This document shows, one piece after another, positions 4,463 through 10,190 of a stretch of 10,190 nt of DNA. Origin of the DNA: an uncultured Nitrososphaerales archaeon (GTDB lineage: Archaea; Thermoproteota; Nitrososphaeria; Nitrososphaerales; JAAOZN01); NCBI GenBank assembly GCA_938029515.1, contig CALJAQ010000092.1, positions 1 through 10,190 on the forward strand, read 5' to 3'. Made by a program: the position numbers and the translations under genes. How positions within the stretch are numbered: position 1 is the first letter of the stretch; each line of letters begins with the position of its first letter. The notes below the pieces were generated by a model. The model did no database searches. It saw only the letters and a list, made by a program, of their open reading frames with translations, and was not told the origin of the DNA.

Positions 4463-6421
4463 GTGGTAAAAGTAGAGGTTTTAAGCTTGGAGGAAGAGCC
4501 GCTTATACTACCATATGCGCTTGAAATCGATAAGAAAGGGTGGATAAGGGGTTTCACAGAAGATGTAGAGGCGGCGCTCTTCCTCCTCTTCCTTGAACGC
4601 GAGCGTAAACGCACCTTTAAGAAAGCCGCAGATAATTCGCAGATCACTCTTTTAGCTAAGATCTACTACTCAGCTTGGATTACCCCTTGGAGGGATGGGA
4701 GGGGGTTAATGATCGATGGCCTTGGGCTCTTTCCGCAAACTATTTATTATGATGAACTTCCAGACTCTAAGACCTTCATTAACGAGCTTGAGAAGGCAAA
4801 TTCTGCTGAAGAATATCTTGATACTCTAAGAAGGCATGCGCTCACCTTCTTCACCGTCAAAGCGTCTAGACCGTTTATCGTTAGCCTTATTTCAAAAAAG
4901 GATTTGGTAGCTGACCTGCAATCCTACATCATTCATTATAAGAGAGGAGCTGTGACTAACGCCCTCTCTCTGAACCCAAGAGTTTCTTGGCAACAAGCTT
5001 CAACTTTCATGGAGATGTTGAATGGGGTTGAATCAGAAATCGAAGGGCTTAATGCTGTTAAGGAGCGTCTTACAACCCTGAGCAGCGAATGGGTAAGGAG
5101 GCAGAAAGAAGCGGTCGAGGATTCTCGGAGAGAGTATCTTACGCGGATTGAAGAGGAGAAGGTAAAAGCTAAACTTGATGAGTTACGGGCTGAGTATCAA
5201 TCAATGGTCGCTGAACTTGAAAAGAAGTTGGAAGAAGAGGTTAAAGCTCTACGTGATGAGGGGGAAAGACTTAGAGGTGATGCCCAACGCCTCCAGCAAA
5301 AGAAGGATGAATACTTTAAAATGATCGATGATCTACGTCAGCTGAGAGAAGCGTTATTAAAGCCTCTTAATGAGCCGCGGCGGAGACGAAACGAGATATC
5401 TAGTGAACTTACAAACCAGATTGCTAAGCTTGAGGCCCTAAAGATGGAACGCCTCCGTTTAGAAGATCTGGCAGAGGGGCAGAAAGGTGTTGCGTCTGAG
5501 CTCAGCGTCACAAGACAACGCATATCACAGATCAACTTAGAGATAGATGCGGTCAATGAACTTATCCTCAAGTTAAAGAAGGAACTTAAAGACGAAGATG
5601 AGAAACACGCAAGACTCCAAGAAGACTTAGTTAAGCTAAGTAAACAGATAGCTGATGTAGAGAAAGCGATTAAAGGTCTTGACGCCTCAATAGTTGAAAA
5701 TAGAGCTCGTCAGGCAAGCATCCCACACCAAATCGAAGATGTTAAAAAGAGAGGCCACGAGGAGATCCTGAAAGTTGATAGAGATTACAGGCTTAAGTTT
5801 GACGAAATAAGAGGAAAGATCAATACTCTACAGCTTGAGATGACACGTAGAATAGAAGCTGAGCAAAGGTTGATCGAGGAGATGGTGAGAAGAACTGATG
5901 AAATTATTGCGCAGATAGAGAAATTAGTTGAGATTAAGCGATCATTCATCCAAAGTTTTCAGGCTGTTTCGATCTATCTTCCTAAGAGCTTAGAGGTCAC
6001 CGCACCCACTTTGATACAAATACCTCTATACTTGCTCTGCTTTGAAACGTTAACTGATCGTAAACACATATTATATACACCTATAGTGGTTAAAGAGGTC
6101 AGCAAGATACCTTGGTTAAAGAAGGTGTCTTTGGAGACGATGCTGAAAAACTTTGATCAAATAGTGAAAAGTAGACTCTATGAAGCAATGGAGCAAGACT
6201 GCTCATTCGAAGAAGATCTACTCAACTCGTGCAGCCGACTTAACCTACTTAGTAACTCAGATTTTCTCGCAGCGGTCTTTAAAGGGCTTACTCAGCTAAA
6301 GAATCGAGCGTGGATCTCTACAAGTGAGGCTGATAGAGTGATGGCTATGCTTTACGGACCTACTTTGCCTGTTGAGGAGAAAAAAGGGTATGCGAAGCTC
6401 TCCTTTAAGATTTTAAGGTGA
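4463..6421 (+). CDS. Uncharacterised long coiled-coil protein with globular ends
   Basis: I do not recognise a named family for this 652-residue protein. Residues 1-180 look globular, with a hydrophobic-aromatic core (LLAKIYYSAWITPW, 63-76; GLMIDGLGLF, 81-90). Residues about 185-495 are highly charged Glu/Lys/Arg/Leu heptad-like sequence, a long coiled coil with proline breaks at 301-305 (PLNEP) and 421 (IPHQ). These breaks would let it bend or fold back. Residues 500-652 form a second globular part with strand-like segments (TLIQIPLYLLCFE, KHILYTPIVV) and a helical tail. There is no Walker A or B motif, so it is not an SMC or Rad50 ATPase despite the similar layout, and no signal peptide or membrane helix is seen. 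GTG at 4463 is chosen because the TATA-like box predicts a leaderless start there. The TGA overlaps a GTG and supplies the GGTGA ahead of the next gene, a GT4 glycosyltransferase, so the two are co-translated. A structural or scaffolding role is only a guess. Confidence 0.85.
   Translation: MVKVEVLSLEEEPLILPYALEIDKKGWIRGFTEDVEAALFLLFLERERKRTFKKAADNSQITLLAKIYYSAWITPWRDGRGLMIDGLGLFPQTIYYDELPDSKTFINELEKANSAEEYLDTLRRHALTFFTVKASRPFIVSLISKKDLVADLQSYIIHYKRGAVTNALSLNPRVSWQQASTFMEMLNGVESEIEGLNAVKERLTTLSSEWVRRQKEAVEDSRREYLTRIEEEKVKAKLDELRAEYQSMVAELEKKLEEEVKALRDEGERLRGDAQRLQQKKDEYFKMIDDLRQLREALLKPLNEPRRRRNEISSELTNQIAKLEALKMERLRLEDLAEGQKGVASELSVTRQRISQINLEIDAVNELILKLKKELKDEDEKHARLQEDLVKLSKQIADVEKAIKGLDASIVENRARQASIPHQIEDVKKRGHEEILKVDRDYRLKFDEIRGKINTLQLEMTRRIEAEQRLIEEMVRRTDEIIAQIEKLVEIKRSFIQSFQAVSIYLPKSLEVTAPTLIQIPLYLLCFETLTDRKHILYTPIVVKEVSKIPWLKKVSLETMLKNFDQIVKSRLYEAMEQDCSFEEDLLNSCSRLNLLSNSDFLAAVFKGLTQLKNRAWISTSEADRVMAMLYGPTLPVEEKKGYAKLSFKILR
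6417..6421 (+). promoter_or_regulatory. Shine-Dalgarno GGTGA that decides the glycosyltransferase start
   Basis: GGTGA, a perfect match to archaeal anti-Shine-Dalgarno, overlaps the stop codon of the coiled-coil gene and lies eight bases before the ATG at 6430. It favours 6430 over the GTG at 6418, which sits inside the motif itself. Confidence 0.5.
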
Positions 6422-6429
6422 ATTTTCGG

Positions 6430-7704
6430 ATGAAGATCTGCACGGTTAGCCAGTCTTTCTTCCCCTATACTGGAGGAGTTTCGTACTACCTTCTCTGGCT
6501 TGGGCGGAGATGTCATGAATTAGGCCATAAGCTTACTGTAATACATCTTCGGCCAAAGGATTCGCCGATAGAGGAGGATGTTGAATCTATAAAGGTCTAC
6601 CGCGCTCCAAAGGAGCAGCTAGAGCAAAGGGTGATGGAGGGTTATACCAGATTTAAGGACCTTATTTCGAAGGTCTTTCACGGCGTTGAGGCATCTGAGG
6701 AGAAGCTGATAAACAGACACCTCTACGGCTTTAACGAATACTTGGTAGTAAATCTACATTTAGCCGAAAGGGTGAGAGAAGTATATGCTAAAGAACCGTT
6801 CGATATTTTACACGTCCACGACTACCAAGTGCTGCCGCTCGCGCGAATGTTAAAAGATCTTAAAATACCTAAGGTCTTTACTTGGCACATCCCGTTTACA
6901 GAAGATGCACCTAAAGCTTGGCGAGATTTCATCATCAGTTATATGGCGGAGTATGATAATGTAGTGTTATCTACAAGGGCATATGTGGCAACCGTGATCG
7001 AACAAGGCTTGCCTTGGGACAAGGTTACCTGCATAAATCCATTTATAACTGTTGAGAAGCCTCAAAAGAATGACTTCAGAAGAAAGTATGGGATAAGTAG
7101 AGATGAAAAGATCATCTTGTGTGTGGCAAGAATCGATCCGCTAAAGGGTCAAGATAGGTTGATCAGGGCTCTACCTAATGTTGTTAAAGTTTTTCCAAAG
7201 ATAAGGTGTGTCTTTATAGGAGACGGCTCTATGACCAAAGAGATTCTGAAGACGAGTGAGAAAAGACTATATGAGCAGCATTTAAGAAGCCTTGTGGAAG
7301 AGTTAGGCTTACAAAAGTTTGTGGTCTTCGCTGGGAGCATCCCTAGGGGTGAATTGATGGAGGCGTATGAAGAGTGTGATGTTGTAGTGCTACCTTCGAT
7401 CAGAGAGGGGTTTGGATTAACGGTCACCGAAGGGTTGGCTTTCAGTAAACCAGTGATCGGCTCAGCTACAGGTGGGATAATGATGCAGATCTGGCCTGGG
7501 GTTAATGGATACCTTGTTAAACCCGGGGATGTTAAGCAAATTTCTGAAGCGCTAATAACATTGCTTTCGAACGATGAGCTTAGAAGGAGGTTAGGTGCTA
7601 ACGCTAGGGCGATTTATGAGCAGCATTTCAGCGTAGAGAGGGGGGTTAGAGATAATCTGCAGCTCTATGAATACATATTAGCATCCAAACCTAGAAAGGG
7701 TTGA
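6430..7704 (+). CDS. GT4 family retaining glycosyltransferase
   Basis: This predicted cytosolic GT-B glycosyltransferase transfers a sugar from a nucleotide donor. From the ATG it is 424 residues, usual for GT4. The N-terminal domain opens MKICTVSQSFFPYTGGVSYY with the glycine loop GGV (15-17), and continues with DILHVHDYQVLPLA (125-138) and TWHIPF. The C-terminal domain begins VARIDPLKGQDRL (about 232-244), carrying the conserved Arg and Lys that hold the donor phosphates. It also has the E-x7-E motif EGFGLTVTE (326-334), followed by GLAFSKPVIGSATGG. The VHDYQ and INPFI segments recall the trehalose-synthase-like (TreT) subgroup, but acceptor and product cannot be fixed by eye. Glycogen or surface-glycan synthesis remain possible. 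The start at 6418 would add MNFR; GGTGA upstream of 6430 favours the ATG. It is the second gene after the coiled-coil protein and ends 16 nt from the convergent nucleotidyltransferase gene. Confidence 0.9.
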   Translation: MKICTVSQSFFPYTGGVSYYLLWLGRRCHELGHKLTVIHLRPKDSPIEEDVESIKVYRAPKEQLEQRVMEGYTRFKDLISKVFHGVEASEEKLINRHLYGFNEYLVVNLHLAERVREVYAKEPFDILHVHDYQVLPLARMLKDLKIPKVFTWHIPFTEDAPKAWRDFIISYMAEYDNVVLSTRAYVATVIEQGLPWDKVTCINPFITVEKPQKNDFRRKYGISRDEKIILCVARIDPLKGQDRLIRALPNVVKVFPKIRCVFIGDGSMTKEILKTSEKRLYEQHLRSLVEELGLQKFVVFAGSIPRGELMEAYEECDVVVLPSIREGFGLTVTEGLAFSKPVIGSATGGIMMQIWPGVNGYLVKPGDVKQISEALITLLSNDELRRRLGANARAIYEQHFSVERGVRDNLQLYEYILASKPRKG

Positions 7705-7720
7705 ATAGAGTGTTTCTATC

Positions 7721-8734
7721 TTAGAGCGGTATGATGGTGTCTTGCTGCCCTTCACCTATAGCCATCTGTCTGATCACACCGCTTTTAAATGAGACCTCCT
7801 CTACAAACCCTTGTGCCAACACCGACTCGCCTTCAGACGCTTGCTCAGCAAACCTACCTCTCCAAGTAATCAGCCTATCTACAGTAAGCCAGCTTGAACC
7901 TGAAAGCACAGAAACATCTTTTAAGGTGTAGATCGCTGGCGACATATGTGCTTCACTCGCATCAGCGACTTTAGCGAATATCTTAGCGTATCCTAGCCTT
8001 CTAATCGAATACTCGCCGTATCGCTCCTTCACCTCACCCCATTCTTTAACATATCTGACGAAGAAGAGTGTACCTTGAAAGAGCCCTTGGTTACTCTTCC
8101 TCTGCTCCACTCTTCTAAAATCTTCGTAGCGCATCGCTGTATCCTTGGATCTAAATAGGTAAAGTTCTCTTAATCTAGCCTCTGGGAGCCTCTGTAAAAC
8201 TGACCCTTCAACCATAGCGTCTAAGATAGCACCCCTAACTTTAGACGACTCTTCTAAACCGTAGACGACTAGATCTATGTCTGAGCATTCTCCCTCTAAT
8301 CCAAGCATGATGGAGCCTGAGATGCCAAGCCTATCTACTGGTATGCCAGCTTCCTCAGAGATGTATTCGATGAACTTAAGCGCATTTAACCTCAGACCAG
8401 CAAGGTTGTGTGTTGACCTGAGTTCTCTTACCGTATCTTGAGGTTTAAAGTGTCTTTGAACACTGCACCAAGGTATTATGGGTAGTGGCCTATTGTAGTA
8501 GTGGTTTAAGGTGTAGTATTCTCTGAACCTCTCTTTAAACATCTCCTCCCTTTCTTCGATTGTGTAGAGTCTTCGATACCTTCTACCACCCCTTACTCTC
8601 TCACCCTCGTCGCTAGGTATGTAGCGTGGGTATGCTATTGCTCCGTAAGGTGGGTGGTTTAGACCCTTGACTTCGAAGATTGATCCGTCAACAAGCTCTA
8701 CGAAGTCCCCTTCTCTAACCTTTGGCATAAACAT
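7721..8734 (-). CDS. Predicted nucleotidyltransferase (Pol beta superfamily, COG1665-like)
   Basis: The 337-residue protein contains the Pol beta-type nucleotidyltransferase signature: GSIMLG (residues 140-145) then SDIDLVVYG (151-159). The two Asp residues of DID bind the catalytic metal. Such enzymes move a nucleotide from an NTP to a protein, RNA or small molecule; the target here is unknown. Around this core are a basic, aromatic N-terminal domain (1-125, with RGGRRYRRLYTIEEREE at about 48-64) and a strand-rich C-terminal part (250-337) that ends in an IIPL tail. The size and layout match what I recall of the archaeal COG1665 group, but that assignment was not searched. The ATG at 8734 lies two bases after the stop of the CooC-like gene. 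A second ATG at 8728 would give MPKVREGDF and is as likely. The position last in a tight cluster of CooC-like ATPases suggests co-expression and possibly a shared target. Confidence 0.8.
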   Translation of the reverse strand: MFMPKVREGDFVELVDGSIFEVKGLNHPPYGAIAYPRYIPSDEGERVRGGRRYRRLYTIEEREEMFKERFREYYTLNHYYNRPLPIIPWCSVQRHFKPQDTVRELRSTHNLAGLRLNALKFIEYISEEAGIPVDRLGISGSIMLGLEGECSDIDLVVYGLEESSKVRGAILDAMVEGSVLQRLPEARLRELYLFRSKDTAMRYEDFRRVEQRKSNQGLFQGTLFFVRYVKEWGEVKERYGEYSIRRLGYAKIFAKVADASEAHMSPAIYTLKDVSVLSGSSWLTVDRLITWRGRFAEQASEGESVLAQGFVEEVSFKSGVIRQMAIGEGQQDTIIPL

Positions 8735-8736
8735 CT

Positions 8737-9540
8737 TCAGCTGACTGCTGTTTTAAGCCGGTGAGTCAAGTCTTCAATCGCCCTGACTGCCAGCGAATCT
8801 GGGGCGTAGTCTATTGGCGATAACCCAGCCATTTCAGCGTCAGGCACAGAGCGGTCTAGGGGGATGTTAGCCAACAGGTCGAGTCCAAGCCTCTCCACTT
8901 CACCTTTGACAAAAAGAGCCTCATCGCTTCGACCAATCTTATTCCCGACGACGTAGATGCGCTTCACACCGAGATCCTGCGCCAGCTTCTTCACCCTGTA
9001 CGCTGTTTCGATAGATCTGAAGCTCGGCTCAACCACAGCTAGAAGTGCATCAACACCCTTAACTACACCCCTACCAAGGTGCTCTAACCCAGCCTCCATG
9101 TCCAAAACAACGACATCCTCTCTATCCAATAGAAGGTGGCGTAGAAGCGCTTTAAGAAGCGCGTTAGCTGGGCACATACACCCACCGCCAGCAGACTTGA
9201 CCGTGCCCAAGACTAGCAACGTGACACCATCAGGCCCTCTAATACCATATTTATCAGCGAGGTCACTCACCCTGGGCGTTAAACTGAAGACGCCTCCTAC
9301 TGAGCCAGGCCTTGCGCCAGTACGCTCTTCTATAAGGTCATCGTTTTCAGATAGCGGTGTGATGCCGGTCAAAGCTGACTTTGGCACCCCTAAGGATAGC
9401 CAGAGGTTCATCGCTGGGTCGGCGTCTATCGCCAGAACCTTCGAGCCTCTGCGTGCCATCGACCTTGCTAATACCCCGCTTATTGTAGTCTTGCCTACAC
9501 CCCCCTTACCAGCTACCGCTATCTTCAAATCTTCTGCCAC
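8737..9540 (-). CDS. CooC-like P-loop ATPase with CxC metal-binding pair
   Basis: This 267-residue ATPase belongs to the MinD/ParA (SIMIBI) group, close to CooC, which uses ATP to help insert nickel into carbon monoxide dehydrogenase. The deviant Walker A is GKGGVGKTT (residues 11-19), followed by AIDADP (37-42) and Walker B VVVLDMEAGLEHLGRG (143-158). GNK (199-201) contacts the adenine base. The sequence GGGCMCPAN (118-126, Cys121 and Cys123) is the CxC pair that in CooC joins two subunits around a metal ion. The length is normal for CooC. GTG at 9540 overlaps the end of the upstream CooC-like gene by 16 bases. A TTG at 9528, giving MKIAVAGKGG and overlapping that gene's TGA, is a strong alternative. 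The client enzyme is not in the window. A general MinD-like ATPase is unlikely because of the CxC pair. Confidence 0.87.
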   Translation of the reverse strand: MAEDLKIAVAGKGGVGKTTISGVLARSMARRGSKVLAIDADPAMNLWLSLGVPKSALTGITPLSENDDLIEERTGARPGSVGGVFSLTPRVSDLADKYGIRGPDGVTLLVLGTVKSAGGGCMCPANALLKALLRHLLLDREDVVVLDMEAGLEHLGRGVVKGVDALLAVVEPSFRSIETAYRVKKLAQDLGVKRIYVVGNKIGRSDEALFVKGEVERLGLDLLANIPLDRSVPDAEMAGLSPIDYAPDSLAVRAIEDLTHRLKTAVS

Positions 9541-10190
9541 CAGAGCTTCTGCTCCGCTTCTTTAAGGGGGAGGCTTTCAACGAGTTTATGCACCGCTTTG
9601 TATGCTTTAGACTCAGGTGGTAGGGTTGTGAGAGGTTTACCTTCTAGGTCAAACTCAGCCACTAGATCGTCTTCAGGTATGAGTGCTATACACTCTATCC
9701 CCATCTTAGCCGCTTCCTCAGCCACTTTATCCACTAGGCTCTGCGGCACTCGGTTAACCACCATATACATCTTGCCGAACTTCGTGTTCAACTCAGATAC
9801 AAGCTCCTTAACCCTCTTCGCAGTCATAAAACCCCTTGCAGTGGGGTCTGAGACGACGAGGAGAACATCTACGTCTCTGGTTGTGCGTCTGCTAAAGTGC
9901 TCTAACCCAGCTTCAGCGTCTATGACCACGAATCTGTATCTTTTGCTAACCTTATCAAGAACCTTCCTCAACAGGTGGTTAACGTAGCAGTAGCATCCAG
10001 GCCCTTCAGGTCTACCCATGCTGATTAGGTCAAAGCCTTCGCCTTCTACAGTAGAGCTTTGTATGAGCCCTTCTAGGTAGTCTGCTTTACCCTCTTCTGG
10101 AGGTATTTTGTCACCTAGTTTTAGCAAGTCTTCACGTATATCGCCTATACTCCTACCTGCCTCTACACCCAGCGCCTCGTGTAGGTTTGA
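9525..10190 (-). CDS. Second CooC-like P-loop ATPase, N terminus cut off by the window edge
   Basis: The open frame runs unbroken to position 10190, giving 221 visible residues. The first is in SNLHEALGVEAGRSIGDIR, the segment that follows the DADP motif in CooC-like ATPases. Walker A and roughly the first 40 residues therefore lie beyond the window. A TTG near 10127 would be read as a start by a simple ORF caller, but conserved sequence continues upstream of it. Visible features are GPGCYCYVN (the CxC pair), the Walker B region RFVVIDAEAGLEHFSRR, and VVNR in place of the usual nucleotide-binding NK. It differs clearly from its neighbour, so the pair is an old duplication or two functional types. 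The tail (LWWQKI) overlaps the start of the next gene by 16 bases, indicating translational coupling. The likely role is maturation of a nickel or other metal enzyme. Confidence 0.85.
   Translation of the reverse strand, partial: SNLHEALGVEAGRSIGDIREDLLKLGDKIPPEEGKADYLEGLIQSSTVEGEGFDLISMGRPEGPGCYCYVNHLLRKVLDKVSKRYRFVVIDAEAGLEHFSRRTTRDVDVLLVVSDPTARGFMTAKRVKELVSELNTKFGKMYMVVNRVPQSLVDKVAEEAAKMGIECIALIPEDDLVAEFDLEGKPLTTLPPESKAYKAVHKLVESLPLKEAEQKLWWQKI

Noticed and set aside
4463..6421. SMC or Rad50 family ATPase
   Set aside because: The globular-coil-globular layout is similar, but no Walker A, Walker B or ABC signature motif is present anywhere in the protein.
8957..9565. A 202-codon plus-strand frame opposite the CooC-like gene
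   Set aside because: The minus strand carries Walker A, CxC and Walker B motifs. The plus frame is Ser/Pro/Ala/Thr-rich with no motifs.

Overview
The window reads as part of an archaeal chromosome, most likely from a TACK-type lineage (Aigarchaeota/Caldarchaeum, Thaumarchaeota or Bathyarchaeia are the candidates I would test first). The reasons are: a tRNA-Gln gene that folds only if two extra segments at non-canonical positions are removed; TATA-like boxes placed so that several genes would be leaderless; GTG starts and GTGA overlaps; a DUF354 glycosyltransferase-like protein; and an archaeal-type predicted nucleotidyltransferase. The lineage is an inference, because no rRNA or marker gene is present.

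Layout. Positions 1-250 hold no convincing gene, only a possible leftward promoter and gene start at the left edge. Positions 251-716 are the decayed 3' part of a DDE transposase gene, broken by at least two frame changes. Positions 729-2872 are a leftward pair: a divergent nucleotide-sugar-dehydrogenase-like gene followed, with a GTGA overlap, by a Gfo/Idh/MocA oxidoreductase. Divergent from them (2981-4039, rightward) is a DUF354 glycosyltransferase-like gene. These three plausibly serve one pathway for making or attaching a surface sugar. Next comes tRNA-Gln(TTG) at 4081-4193, with its own TATA-like box and a leader that duplicates its 5' acceptor strand. After a 269-nt spacer, a rightward two-gene unit follows: a 652-residue coiled-coil protein with no recognised family (4463-6421), translationally coupled to a GT4 glycosyltransferase (6430-7704).

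The right end is a leftward, tightly packed cluster read in the order partial CooC-like ATPase (runs off the window at 10190), complete CooC-like ATPase (8737-9540), predicted nucleotidyltransferase (7721-8734). Both ATPases carry the CxC pair that is the metal-binding site of CooC, so this side probably concerns maturation of a metalloenzyme, CO dehydrogenase/acetyl-CoA synthase being the usual client. No such enzyme is inside the window.

The points most worth a second look are the doubly interrupted tRNA-Gln with its duplicated acceptor strand, the uncharacterised coiled-coil protein coupled to a glycosyltransferase, and the tandem CooC-like ATPases with a coupled nucleotidyltransferase. 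I saw no CRISPR array, defence island, rRNA or intact mobile element.
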